Part shown: piece after piece, positions 55,601-63,429 of the stretch
How positions within the stretch are numbered: the first letter of the stretch is position 1
How the letters are laid out: each line of letters opens with the position of its first letter
Assembly: GCF_000184745.1 (NCBI RefSeq)
Contig: NC_014931.1
Coordinates: forward strand, 558,001 to 622,000
Direction of reading: 5' to 3'
Length of the DNA: 64,000 bases
Origin: Variovorax paradoxus EPS
Lineage (GTDB): Bacteria > Pseudomonadota > Gammaproteobacteria > Burkholderiales > Burkholderiaceae_C
Program-made: the position numbers and the translations under genes
Notes under the pieces: generated by a model
Told to the model about the DNA's origin: nothing
The model's input: only the letters and a program-made list of their open reading frames with translations
The model's database searches: none

Positions 55601-56272
55601 GTGACCGAGTTCTGCGCGCGTGCCATCGCGGGCCGCTATCCGTTCTCGCCCACCAGCAAGCGCGATGTGCTGCCCGAGGACTTCGGCCAGATGTTCGGCG
55701 CCGGTGGCCTGATGGACGACTTCTTCCAGAAGCGGCTGGCTGCATTGGTCGATACGAGCACGCGGCCGTGGCGCTACAAGCCCGTGGCCGAGCGCGGCGC
55801 GATCACCACGCAGGCGCTCGCGCAGTTCGAGCGTGCCGCGCGCATCAAGGACATCTTCTTCCGCGCGGGTGGCCGCGGGCCTTCGATGCGGCTGGATTTC
55901 AAGCCGGTGGAGATGGATGCGGGCATCACGCAGTTCATCCTCGATGTCGATGGGCAGCTCGTGAAGTACGCGCATGGCCCCGTGGTGCCGATGGCGGTGC
56001 AGTGGCCGGGGCCGAAGGGCAGCAACCAGGTGCGCATCCAGGTGAGTCCGCCTTCGACGACCGGCAGTTCGGGCTCGGCGGTCGATGGGCCGTGGGCGCT
56101 GTTCCGTGCGCTGGACGATGGACAGCTCGAAGCCGGTGATGCGCCGGAGAAGTTCTTCATCACCTTCCAGATCGGCGCGCGCAAGACGCGTTTCGAGGTG
56201 ACGACGAACAGCGTGCAGCATCCGATTCGCTTGCGTGAGCTGCGGGAGTTTTCTTGTCCGGAGGGGTTGTGA
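52673..56272 (+). CDS. tssM: Type VI secretion membrane-complex protein TssM (IcmF)
   Basis: 1199 residues. Two N-terminal transmembrane helices (~10-30 and ~48-66), then a cytoplasmic NTPase-like domain with Walker A GAPGAGKT (147-154) and the conserved RGVGGTRNCDWWF and DTAGRYTTQD (Walker B region). A third helix lies at ~460-485, and the remaining ~700 residues are periplasmic, including the IcmF-related and DUF1215-like C-terminal domains (PWALFRALDDGQLE near the end). TssM spans the envelope and contacts TssJ and TssL. The ATG overlaps tssL; the end overlaps tagF (GTGA). Confidence 0.97.
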   Translation: MIKKIFGFLFSPLLLTLLALIVVGLLIWWIGPLVKIGSLAPLESELARWLLIGAIVLIVVLRMAWRRWRARRASQHLTDGLMKAPTVKTDAPANGEQKILDTRFSEAVATLKQMRLHAAGKKPGWRDWMSISGGSYLYDLPWYVFIGAPGAGKTTALVNSGLSFPLAEKFGPGAIRGVGGTRNCDWWFTDEAVLIDTAGRYTTQDSHQTEDKNAWEGFLGLLKKARPRRPLNGVFLTVSVADLLSQGPEQRTQLAASIRARLLELDSKLTTRLPVYVLVTKSDLLYGFTDYFDDLGKEQRAQVFGFTLPADENVQTEEKGLSTAFHREFALLHNRVNDGLIPRMQRETDGGRRAAIFGFPAQFGSIGSLLSDLLDQVFTGSRFAQPPWVRGVYFTSGTQEGSPIDRVMGSLSRSFGIERAMLAPQKSSGRSYFLTSLLRDVVFPEQRLAGADVKLERRRHLLRMTGVAAMTLVTVGLIAGWGYSTWQNTNYLKSVEARAVPAQKSLANLPVQLQNLVEVAPVMQGIRDIWKTPENRQGDEPLSMTLGLYQGNKLDAAARLAHQRALNDVFLPQIAKRIEDQLRTAQKDNLEYTYEALKSYLMLYQPEHFDPEALKAWITLDWARSLDRGIPEEQRMALEEQLDVLIAQGPPRSPLKMDENLVRSVRAVLASYPLEQRVFSRLKRQRATKDIPGFSVATAAGPSAPLVFERISGKPLTEGVPGMFTYDGYHKRFQNEVTVLTGLLAAEDPWVLGQDKGAADRLRDVAALGALTDRVRRLYLAEYVKQWEALLGDVRLIRATGLDKNIEAARILSGVSSPLANFLRAVVKETTLIPADQPKDVVSKATATVASTRKGLEDLFGGDPNKPVATGKRIESIVDDRFEPLRRLVTAAAPGQPAPIDDALKLFNEVYVYLNAVDTAVKGRTSPPPGDVAGKLKADAGRLPEPVRSMVENLSQSGAAQAQVAERGNLSQDLRPVTEFCARAIAGRYPFSPTSKRDVLPEDFGQMFGAGGLMDDFFQKRLAALVDTSTRPWRYKPVAERGAITTQALAQFERAARIKDIFFRAGGRGPSMRLDFKPVEMDAGITQFILDVDGQLVKYAHGPVVPMAVQWPGPKGSNQVRIQVSPPSTTGSSGSAVDGPWALFRALDDGQLEAGDAPEKFFITFQIGARKTRFEVTTNSVQHPIRLRELREFSCPEGL

Positions 56273-56913
56273 GTTTGGCCACTTCTTCTTCCTCTTCATC
56301 ATCTCTCTTTACCTCGACTGAATTGCCTGGGTGGTTTGGCAAATTGCCGGGGATGGGGGACTTTGCGCATCGGCGGTTGCCGGAGTCGTTTCGCACGGTC
56401 TGGGATCAGTGGTTGCAGCGGGGGCTTGCGCGGCTGCGGGATCGGCATGCGGACTGGACTGCGCATTACCTTGAAGCGCCGATCTGGTGTTTTGCGCTTG
56501 GGCCGCAAGTGGCCGGCGAGCGTGGGTGGATCGGGGTGTTGATGCCTTCTGTCGATGGCGTTGGACGGTACTTTCCGTTCACCCTTGCTGTTGAACTGGC
56601 TGGCGATGTGTCGGATGCGCTTCAGGGTGAGGCGCTGGTTGCCGCGCTGCAGTGGTGGGCTTTGGCGACTCAGGCTGCGCTTGAGGGACTGGATGGGGAT
56701 CTCGATGCGCTGAGATTCGATGCCGTGCTTGGACGGCTGTTCGTGGCTGCTGCTGCCGGTTCTGTCGATGGCGTCGAGTTGCTGGAAATGCCTGCGGCGG
56801 GGGCTTCTTTGTGGCTTGGCGATCCTGCTGTTGAAGGTGGGGTTCGGATGCTTGCGACTGGGCTGCCTCGCGATGCGCAGTTCGAGGCTTTGTTTCTTGG
56901 GGGTGGGGAATGA
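56269..56913 (+). CDS. tagF: Type VI secretion-associated protein TagF
   Basis: 214 residues from the GTG at 56269, which has GGAGGGG at 56260-56266 and overlaps the tssM stop. Family blocks: PGWFGKLPGMGDFAHRRLPESF, WDQWLQRGLA, YLEAPIWCFAL and GWIGVLMPSVDGVGRYFPFTLA. TagF is a post-translational repressor of T6SS assembly, usually paired with a PpkA/PppA kinase-phosphatase switch. Its base composition is odd: the coding strand is rich in G and T and poor in C and A compared with the rest of the operon, mostly at codon third positions. Confidence 0.93.
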   Translation: MSLATSSSSSSSLFTSTELPGWFGKLPGMGDFAHRRLPESFRTVWDQWLQRGLARLRDRHADWTAHYLEAPIWCFALGPQVAGERGWIGVLMPSVDGVGRYFPFTLAVELAGDVSDALQGEALVAALQWWALATQAALEGLDGDLDALRFDAVLGRLFVAAAAGSVDGVELLEMPAAGASLWLGDPAVEGGVRMLATGLPRDAQFEALFLGGGE

Positions 56914-56937
56914 ACTCCTTGCTTCCTTTTACTTTCC

Positions 56938-57699
56938 GAGGCCGGGTCTCGCCCCGGCAGGCGACCTACTTTTCTTTGCTTCGCCAAAGAAAGGTAGGCA
57001 AAAGAAAGGCGACCCTGCTGTCTGCGACCCTCCGCTTCGCTGCGGGCAACCTGCGGTGCTCGCGGTTCGCGGGGTCTCGCAGAACTCGCTTCGCTCAAAC
57101 AGCTGCGAGCCCTGATCCGCGAACCGCTGCGCTCCTCGGCGCAGCCAGAAGGGCTTTGGGGACCGACAGGCCATCGCTGCGCTCGGCCAGTTCACGGGCC
57201 TTCGCTGCGCTCGGCCGTGGTGCCCCCGCCCCGGCCCTCCCCCGGGAGGGGAGGGAGAAAGACAAGACATGCGACACCGGGCCTGATGCATTGCTCCTTC
57301 CCCTTCCGGGGGAAGGCTGGGATGGGGGCACGACGGCCCTCGCTGCACAGCTGCGCCTCATCGAGCGCCGCGTGCCCCCACCCCAACCCTCCCCCGGAAG
57401 GGGAGGGAGCCAATCCAAGCCGAGCGAAGCGATGGCTCGGGATGTCTTCAAAGCCGAGCGTAGCGATGGCGCGTCCGAAAGCCCTTCTGTATGCGCCGAG
57501 GAGCGCAGCGTTTCGCGGATCAGGGCTCGCCCTTGTTTGAGCGAAGCGAGTTTGGGCGAGACCCCGCGAAACGTGAGCACCGCAGGTTGCCCGAAGCGAA
57601 GCGCAGGGACGCAGACAGCAGGGTCGCCTTTTCTTTGCTTACGTTCTTTTGGCGAAGCAAAAGAAAGTAAGTCGCCCGCCGGGGCGAGACCCGGCCTCC
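56938..57699. repeat. Large inverted-repeat element (two ~220-bp arms) inside the type VI operon
   Basis: The left arm (56938-57157) begins GAGGCCGGGTCTCGCCCCGG and includes a GCGACCCTGCTGTCTGCG block. The right arm (57478-57699) is its close reverse complement, ending CCGGGGCGAGACCCGGCCTC. The arms differ by scattered substitutions. The ~320-bp centre holds a half and a full copy of the REP-like element. Frames over it (for example 56910-57749) translate to Arg/Ser/Gly-rich products and are not credited as genes. It fills the 832-bp gap between tagF and the kinase gene. Confidence 0.93.
57293..57410. repeat. Dispersed palindromic (REP-like) element, copy C
   Basis: Full copy within the large inverted repeat, starting GCTCCTTCCCCTTCCGGGGG and ending CGGAAGGGGAGGGAGC, with a spacer related to copy B (GCACGACGGCC and GCGCCTCATCGAG). 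A half copy with CCTCCCCCGGGAGGGGAGGG lies just upstream (~57220-57260). Confidence 0.85.
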
Positions 57700-57745
57700 G
57701 CCCCTCGCAGGGGAAGCAAAGCATCCAACCAGCAGGAGCAAGTCG

Positions 57746-59689
57746 ATGACCGACTCTCCCTCCAACTCCTCGCCGCCGGAAGACGACCGCACAAGGGTCG
57801 TCTCCCGCCCCGCACCGCAGCAGCAGACAACAGGCACCGGCGACACCGCCGCAACCGTAATCAGCGCCGGCGTGACAAGCCTCTCCAACGTCCCGGTCAC
57901 CAGCCCCGCATCAGCAACGCATGAAGCAGGCCTCCTCCCCGTAGGCAGCCGCCTAGCAGAATTCGAAATCACCCGAGTCATAGGCCAAGGCGGCTTCGGC
58001 GTCGTCTACGAAGCCTGGGACCACGACCTCGAACGCGTCGTCGCCATCAAGGAGTACCTGCCAACCTCTCTCTCGACAAGGCAGAACGACGGCACCGTCG
58101 TCCCCCTCTCCGAGAGACACAGAGAAACATTCGACCTCGGCATGCGCAGCTTCATCAACGAAGCCCGCCTCCTCGCCCAGTTCGACCACCCGTCACTGCT
58201 GAAGGTCTACAGGTTCTGGCAAGAGCGCGGCACCACCTACATGGTGATGCCCTTCTACCGAGGCGACACGCTGAGAGAAGCACTGGTCGCCATCCCCGCG
58301 GGCGTCGACGAGTCCTGGCTCATCCGCATCATGGACGGCGTCACGCAGGCGCTCGGCGTGATGCACAACGCCAACTGCTACCACCGCGACATCGCGCCCG
58401 ACAACATCATCCTGCTCGAAGGCTCGGGCCGTCCGGTGGTGCTCGACTTCGGCGCCGCGCGCCGCGTGATCACCGACAAGACGCAGGCGATCACCGTCAT
58501 CCTCAAGCCCGGCTACGCGCCCATCGAGCAGTACGCTGAGATGCCCGACATGTCGCAAGGCGCGTGGACCGACGTCTACGCGCTCGCGGCCGTGATGCAC
58601 GTGGCCGTGTGCGGCCGCGCGCCGCCGCCTTCGGTGGCGCGGCTCCTGTCCGACAGCTACGTGCCGCTCGCGGGCAACGACATCCTTCGCCAGCGCTACA
58701 GCTTGAAGCTGCTGCAGGCGATCGATGCGGGCCTGGGCGTGCGGCCCGAGCAGCGGCCGCAGTCGATGGCTGACCTGCGCGCGGCGCTCGACCTGGAAGT
58801 CGGCCACAGCATCGCGCCGACGCCGCGCACGCAGCCGCCTTCGGGCGCGCGCACCGGTGGCGGGAACAACAACACGGGCTCGAACGCGAACGCCGCCACG
58901 GTGATCGCCGGCAAGAAGGCGCCACCGCCACCGGCGCCCGCACCCGGCAGCGGCAACAGCGGCGCGGGCAAGGGCAAGGCCGTTGCCGCCATCGCCTCGA
59001 TCGCCGTCGTTGCCGCCGTCGCGGGCGGAGGCTGGTGGTGGTACCAGGGCCGCGCGGGCGGAACCGACAAGCAGGACGTCGCCATCGCCACGCCGCCACC
59101 GCCGCTGGAGAACGTCACGAAGCTGGACCCTCCGCCGCCTCCACCTCCACCTCCGCCACCGCCTCCTCCGGCAGCACCGCGCACGCCGCTCGAATCGCTG
59201 CAGTCGCTCGCGGCCGGCGCCGCGCCGGGCTTCGAGGTCACGGCCACGGCGAAGAAGCCCGAGGTCGCCATCGGCAAGGACAAGCTCGCCTTCGAGGTCC
59301 GCAGCAAGCGCGACGGCTTCGTCTACGTGTTCCTCCTGTCCAGCGGCGGCGAGATGTTCCTCTTGTTCCCGAACCTGCTGGACAAGTACAACAAGATCAA
59401 CGCCAACAGCGCGCTCGCGCTGCCGCGCGCCTCATGGCCGATGGACGCCGGCGGCCCCGCCGGCACCAACCAGTTCGCGGTGCTCGTCAGCGAACACGAG
59501 CGCGACTTCAGTGCTTCCGGCGTGCAGAACGACGGCGTGTTTCCGCAGTTCCCGCTGCCGGTGCTCTCGGCGCTCGAAGCCACGCGCGGCACCGGCCCGT
59601 CGCCGCTGCTGGGCAAGCCGACCTGCGCGCCCGGCGCCCCGTGCAACGACGTCTATGGCGTCGCGAATTTCAAAATCGTCGAGAAGTAA
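57746..59689 (+). CDS. Membrane-anchored Ser/Thr protein kinase with DUF4384-like periplasmic domain
   Basis: 647 residues. Kinase domain ~70-350: glycine loop GQGGFGVVYEAW (from 80), Lys102 in VAIKEYL, catalytic loop YHRDIAPDN (Asp215, with Ala-Pro instead of Lys-Pro), and DFGAAR (Asp234). A Gly/Asn/Pro-rich linker leads to one transmembrane helix (~411-433) and a run of 14 prolines (~462-475). The periplasmic C-terminus (LAFEVRSKRDGFVYVFLLSS, then EMFLLFPN) matches DUF4384. By position after tagF it may play the PpkA role. AGGAG lies 7 nt before the ATG. The first ~190 codons are unusually rich in A and C and use AGA, AGG, ATA and CTA. Confidence 0.93.
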   Translation: MTDSPSNSSPPEDDRTRVVSRPAPQQQTTGTGDTAATVISAGVTSLSNVPVTSPASATHEAGLLPVGSRLAEFEITRVIGQGGFGVVYEAWDHDLERVVAIKEYLPTSLSTRQNDGTVVPLSERHRETFDLGMRSFINEARLLAQFDHPSLLKVYRFWQERGTTYMVMPFYRGDTLREALVAIPAGVDESWLIRIMDGVTQALGVMHNANCYHRDIAPDNIILLEGSGRPVVLDFGAARRVITDKTQAITVILKPGYAPIEQYAEMPDMSQGAWTDVYALAAVMHVAVCGRAPPPSVARLLSDSYVPLAGNDILRQRYSLKLLQAIDAGLGVRPEQRPQSMADLRAALDLEVGHSIAPTPRTQPPSGARTGGGNNNTGSNANAATVIAGKKAPPPPAPAPGSGNSGAGKGKAVAAIASIAVVAAVAGGGWWWYQGRAGGTDKQDVAIATPPPPLENVTKLDPPPPPPPPPPPPPPAAPRTPLESLQSLAAGAAPGFEVTATAKKPEVAIGKDKLAFEVRSKRDGFVYVFLLSSGGEMFLLFPNLLDKYNKINANSALALPRASWPMDAGGPAGTNQFAVLVSEHERDFSASGVQNDGVFPQFPLPVLSALEATRGTGPSPLLGKPTCAPGAPCNDVYGVANFKIVEK

Positions 59690-59749
59690 TCGTCTGTAGA
59701 CGTTGGCCCATCGGCTCGATGGCCGCTTTTTCCGGACAAGGAGACTTTC

Positions 59750-61342
59750 ATGCATACCTCTTCACAGTCGCCACGCTTCACTGGCTCCACGCTGATCCGA
59801 TGGGCCGCCTTCGCAGCCGTCGCGTCGCTCGCGGGCTGCGTCAACCCGCCGCCAGCGGCCACCACCGCCGACACGACGGCCGCGACCGACACGTCGTCGA
59901 CCACCAGTTCGCGCCCCGCCTCCACCGGCGCCAGCGTGGCCGGCCAGGCGCGCACCTTCTCGACGCAACTCGCCACCTACACCGCGGTGAGCTTCGATGC
60001 GATGCCGGGCTGGTCGCGCGACGACTTCTCCGAGACCTGGCCCGCGTTCCTCGGCAGCTGCAAGGTGCTCACAGGCCGCGGCGCCGAGTGGAAAGAGGTG
60101 TGCGATCGCGCCGGCAAGGTCGACGGCAAAAACCGCAACGCCATCCGCGGCTTCTTCGAGAGCGAGTTCTCGGCCTACCAGATCCGCGACGACGACCGCA
60201 AGCCCGATGGCGTGGTCACCGGCTACTTCGAGCCCGAGATCGCGGGCAGCCGCACCTACGGCGCGCCGTTCATCTACCCCGTGTACGGCCAGCCGGAAGA
60301 CATGCTGTTCGCCGATGCGCGGAAGCTCCCGGCCGGCAGCGGCACGGTGGCCGCGAAGGTCGAAGGCCGCAACGTGGTCGTGCAGACGGGCCTGAGCACG
60401 CGCGACATGGGCGCGCCCGGCCTCTATGCGCTCGACCTCTCGGCCATCACCCGCGACACGCTGGACCGCAAGGTGCGCATGCGCATCGAGGGCAAGCAGC
60501 TGCTGCCGTACTACACGCGTGAAGAGATCGAGACCAAGGGCGCGCCCAACGCCAAGGTGCTGGCCTTCGTGAGCAGCGCCACCGCGCTCTACGAGATGCA
60601 GATCCAGGGCTCGGGCCGCATCAAGCTGGCCAATGGCGACACGATTCGCGTGGCTTATGCCGAGCAGAACGGCCAGCCGTTCCGCCCCACCATCGCGCAG
60701 GCCGCCAACGGCAAGCCGCGCAGCGCGGTGAAGGTGCGCGGTTCGTCGATCGAACTGCAACTCGACGACGGCGACGACGACGATGTCGGCAGCGTCGACA
60801 GCAGCGTCATCCGCACGCGCGGCTTCACGCTTGCACGGCCCACCGCCAGCGGCGCGGTCGTGGTGCCGGGTCGCCGCACGGCTGGCGCGGTGGCGGGTTC
60901 GGGCATCAAGGACCCGAGCTACGTGTTCTTCAAGGAAGCGACCTCGCCCGCGGGCGGACCGGTCGGCGCCTTCGGTGTGCCGCTGTCGGCAGGCCGTTCC
61001 ATTGCGGTCGATCCGCGCAGCACGCCGCTCGGCTACCCGGTGTTCGTCTCGACGCGCACGCCCGGCAGCGGCGCGCCGATGCAGCGCCTGACCATCGCGC
61101 AGGACACCGGCGGCGCGATCCGCGGTGCGGTGCGCGCCGACTATTTCTTCGGCAACGGCCAGGCCGCCGCGACCAACGCGCGCCGCATGAAGGAGCGCGG
61201 CCAGCTCTGGATTCTTCTGCCGCGCGGCCTCGCCGTCGCACAGGCCGCGGTGTCGTCGGCGATCCGCACGCGCGGCGCCGCGGTGGGCGCGGGCTTGCCG
61301 CAGTGCCTGGTGCCGACCGAAGGCCAGTGCGTGGATGACTGA
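59750..61342 (+). CDS. mltA: Membrane-bound lytic murein transglycosylase A
   Basis: 530 residues. Lipoprotein signal with lipobox LAGC, so it is anchored to the outer membrane. MltA domain: VVTGYFEPEIAGSRTYGAPF, IYPVYGQPEDM, LPYYTREEIE and YEMQIQGSGRIKLANGDTIRVAYAEQNGQP. The 3D barrel near the C-terminus carries the catalytic Asp464 in RADYFFGNG, preceded by IAQDTGGAIRG. It cleaves peptidoglycan glycan strands to anhydro-muropeptides. In this context it could open the wall for T6SS assembly. An Asp-rich insertion (DDGDDDDVG) splits the domain. Confidence 0.95.
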   Translation: MHTSSQSPRFTGSTLIRWAAFAAVASLAGCVNPPPAATTADTTAATDTSSTTSSRPASTGASVAGQARTFSTQLATYTAVSFDAMPGWSRDDFSETWPAFLGSCKVLTGRGAEWKEVCDRAGKVDGKNRNAIRGFFESEFSAYQIRDDDRKPDGVVTGYFEPEIAGSRTYGAPFIYPVYGQPEDMLFADARKLPAGSGTVAAKVEGRNVVVQTGLSTRDMGAPGLYALDLSAITRDTLDRKVRMRIEGKQLLPYYTREEIETKGAPNAKVLAFVSSATALYEMQIQGSGRIKLANGDTIRVAYAEQNGQPFRPTIAQAANGKPRSAVKVRGSSIELQLDDGDDDDVGSVDSSVIRTRGFTLARPTASGAVVVPGRRTAGAVAGSGIKDPSYVFFKEATSPAGGPVGAFGVPLSAGRSIAVDPRSTPLGYPVFVSTRTPGSGAPMQRLTIAQDTGGAIRGAVRADYFFGNGQAAATNARRMKERGQLWILLPRGLAVAQAAVSSAIRTRGAAVGAGLPQCLVPTEGQCVDD

Positions 61343-61371
61343 CCCGATCCTGGCTTGAACCTTGTCCCCTC

Positions 61372-62121
61372 ATGCAGGAAACACTGTCGTCCGCAGAGAG
61401 CACTGAACTCGTCCGCCTCTGGCGGCGCAGGCAGACGCTGTCCTCGAACGACATGGGCACCATGTACCGCATCGTTGGCGATGCGCTCGTGGCCTGCAAT
61501 CCGCCCGAGCTGCAGATCCTGGGCGAAGGGCGGCAGGAGCTCGTGGCGCAGTTCATCTATGTGAAGGTGCTGCGGCTCGATGCCGATCCGGACGAGGCCG
61601 ACGAGCGCGCGAGCCACAGCGCGCCCTCGACCGCCTTCGCGCTCTGCGCGTACTTCCGGCGCTACCTGATCGACTGCACGCGGGCGAGCTCTTTCCGACG
61701 CAAGCTCTCCATCGGCGACCAGATCACCGAGGCGCAGCTCGAAGACGAGATCGGTGCCGGCGACGACCTCGAGGGCTGCCTCGCCGAACACGGCCTGAGC
61801 GCACAGGCGGTGCAACTGGCCGCGCGCGCCTTCATCGCCGAACTGCCCGAGCCCGAGCGCATCCTGCTGTGCGAGGGCTTCGGCAAGGAGGCCGAAGGCG
61901 GGCTCTCGGGCATCGCCTCGCGCCATGCCATTGCCTCGTACCACTACCGCGCGGGGCGCCTGGGCCTCGTGCACAAGCGCGAGGGCCTCACCGCCGACTA
62001 CGCCAAGACCCGCCTGGGCGGCTGGATCCAGCAGACCCTGGGCATCGCCATCGAGGCGGAAAACATGGCGGCGATCCTGCAGGTTTTCAAAATCCTCGGT
62101 GCTGAAGCGTCTTATGCCTGA
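61372..62121 (+). CDS. Sigma-70-family (ECF-like) factor, divergent
   Basis: 249 residues. Two regions resemble sigma factors. Around residues 60-115, LVAQFIYVKVLRL and ALCAYFRRYLIDCTRASSFRRK recall region 2 helices. Around 160-205, FIAELPEPERILLCEGFGKE and LSGIASRHAIASYHYRAGRLGL recall region 4 with its helix-turn-helix. It is longer than a minimal ECF sigma, with an extra ~45 C-terminal residues. The next gene overlaps by 8 nt, as sigma/anti-sigma pairs often do. The assignment is by pattern only. Confidence 0.55.
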   Translation: MQETLSSAESTELVRLWRRRQTLSSNDMGTMYRIVGDALVACNPPELQILGEGRQELVAQFIYVKVLRLDADPDEADERASHSAPSTAFALCAYFRRYLIDCTRASSFRRKLSIGDQITEAQLEDEIGAGDDLEGCLAEHGLSAQAVQLAARAFIAELPEPERILLCEGFGKEAEGGLSGIASRHAIASYHYRAGRLGLVHKREGLTADYAKTRLGGWIQQTLGIAIEAENMAAILQVFKILGAEASYA

Positions 62122-63304
62122 AGACATAGCCATTCAGGAACAGACCGCCATGAACACCGAACTCTGGCCCCCGCTCAGCGTGATCCGCAACGCGTTCGAA
62201 ACCGGCCACGCCGCCGTGCCCGATGCAGCAGCCGCTGGCGTGGCCACGGTGGCCATGCCGGGCACCACGTCCCAGGCCACGCCTCAAGCCGCACCCGCGG
62301 CAGCGCCCGTGCTGCAGGATCTGCTGCTCCCTCTCACCGAATTGGCCCGGCGCCGCGAGGCTGTCGCCCAGCGCGGCTTTACCGCACGCTGGGCGCCGGG
62401 CCGCCTCTTGAGCGTGCTGCACGAAGGGCGGCTGCTCGGCGTGCTGCTGGACCGCTGCATCCACGGCGATCTCTGGCAGGGCTGGATGGCCGCGGGCGAG
62501 GCCGATTGGGCTTCTGCCTTCGACGTGCTGCTCGAACCCGACGACGAACCCTTCGAGCCGGCCTTCGGCCTCATCCAGGCCTGGAACGTGTTGACGCTCG
62601 AGCCCAGCCCGCAACTGTGCGCGCGCGTGCTCGGCGAAGTCTCGGCCACGCGGCTCGCGGCGATCCGCGCGGTGCACGACGAGTGGGCCGCGCAGAAGGT
62701 GCTGCCCATCGCGCCCGAGCCCGGCCACATCGCGCTACGCACCGTGGGCGGCGTGTTCTCTGTGCTCTCGGGCACGCCGCTCGGCGCGCGCGACCCGCGC
62801 GCCGACTACCAGGCGCTGTACCGCACCGTCGGCCTGCAACTGGGCTCGGCGCTGACGCCATCGGCCAAGGCTGCACCGGCCGCACCTGTTCCTCCACGCG
62901 CCCGGCCGCAGGAACGGCCCGAGGGTGGCTGGTGGGGCAGCATCCGCCGCTGGTTCGGCGCCGATGGATGGATGCGCCCGGCGTTCGCGGTGCTCGCGCT
63001 GTGCGTGGTGGTGCAGAACGTGGGACTGCTCGGCGGGCGTGGATCGGAAGAGGACGAGGTGCGCTTTCGCAACGTGCCGACCGCGCCTGCGGCGGCGTCG
63101 GCCAACCTGGTCGTGCGCTGGAAAGATGGCGTGCGCGTCGACGAGGCCGACCGCCTGCTGCGCACGATGTCGGCTGAAGTGGTCGGCGGGCCGGGCACGA
63201 ACGGCGTCTGGCGCTTGCGCGTGGACGATCCGGTCGGCGGGCTGTCGATGCTCGCGGCCTCGCCACTGGTCGAATCGGCCGGGCCGGCTTCGGAGCGGCC
63301 ATGA
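62114..63304 (+). CDS. Single-pass membrane protein with protease-prodomain-like tail; possible anti-sigma
   Basis: 396 residues from the ATG at 62114; an alternative start at 62150 (MNTELWPP), with AGGA upstream, would give 384. Residues 1-280 are soluble and cytoplasmic by prediction (ARWAPGRLLSVLHEGRLLG), with no zinc-binding HxxxCxxC motif. A transmembrane helix lies at ~288-310. The last ~60 residues, from NLVVRWKDGVRVDEADRLL to SMLAASPLVESAGP, resemble the inhibitor-I9/fervidolysin-type prodomain of subtilases. Coupled to the sigma-like gene and followed by a caspase-family gene, it could be a regulated membrane anchor for the sigma factor. That role is inferred. Confidence 0.6.
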   Translation: MPEDIAIQEQTAMNTELWPPLSVIRNAFETGHAAVPDAAAAGVATVAMPGTTSQATPQAAPAAAPVLQDLLLPLTELARRREAVAQRGFTARWAPGRLLSVLHEGRLLGVLLDRCIHGDLWQGWMAAGEADWASAFDVLLEPDDEPFEPAFGLIQAWNVLTLEPSPQLCARVLGEVSATRLAAIRAVHDEWAAQKVLPIAPEPGHIALRTVGGVFSVLSGTPLGARDPRADYQALYRTVGLQLGSALTPSAKAAPAAPVPPRARPQERPEGGWWGSIRRWFGADGWMRPAFAVLALCVVVQNVGLLGGRGSEEDEVRFRNVPTAPAAASANLVVRWKDGVRVDEADRLLRTMSAEVVGGPGTNGVWRLRVDDPVGGLSMLAASPLVESAGPASERP

Positions 63305-63322
63305 CATCGGCCGTGTCACTGT

Positions 63323-63428
63323 CTTTCTCCCTCCCCTTCCGGGGGAGGGCAGGGGTGGGGGCACGCGGCGTATCCATGGGGCGCTCTGCCTGCCCCCATC
63401 CCAGCCTTCCCCCAAAGGGGGAAGGAGC
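63323..63428. repeat. Dispersed palindromic (REP-like) element, copy D
   Basis: Near-identical to copy A, including the spacer GCGGCGTATCCATGGGGCGC. Its right arm (CAAAGGGGGAAGGAGC) runs directly into the start codon of the caspase gene, so the repeat forms that gene's 5' leader and supplies purine-rich ribosome-binding sequence. Confidence 0.88.
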
Positions 63429-63429
63429 G

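Noticed and set aside
52421..56302. 1293-residue antisense frame over tssM
   Set aside because: Shadow of tssM; rich in His, Arg and Gly with no recognisable motif.
56910..57749. 279-residue frame and overlapping minus-strand frames in the tagF-kinase gap
   Set aside because: They lie entirely within the large inverted repeat and REP-like copies; products are Arg/Ser-rich and arm-symmetric.
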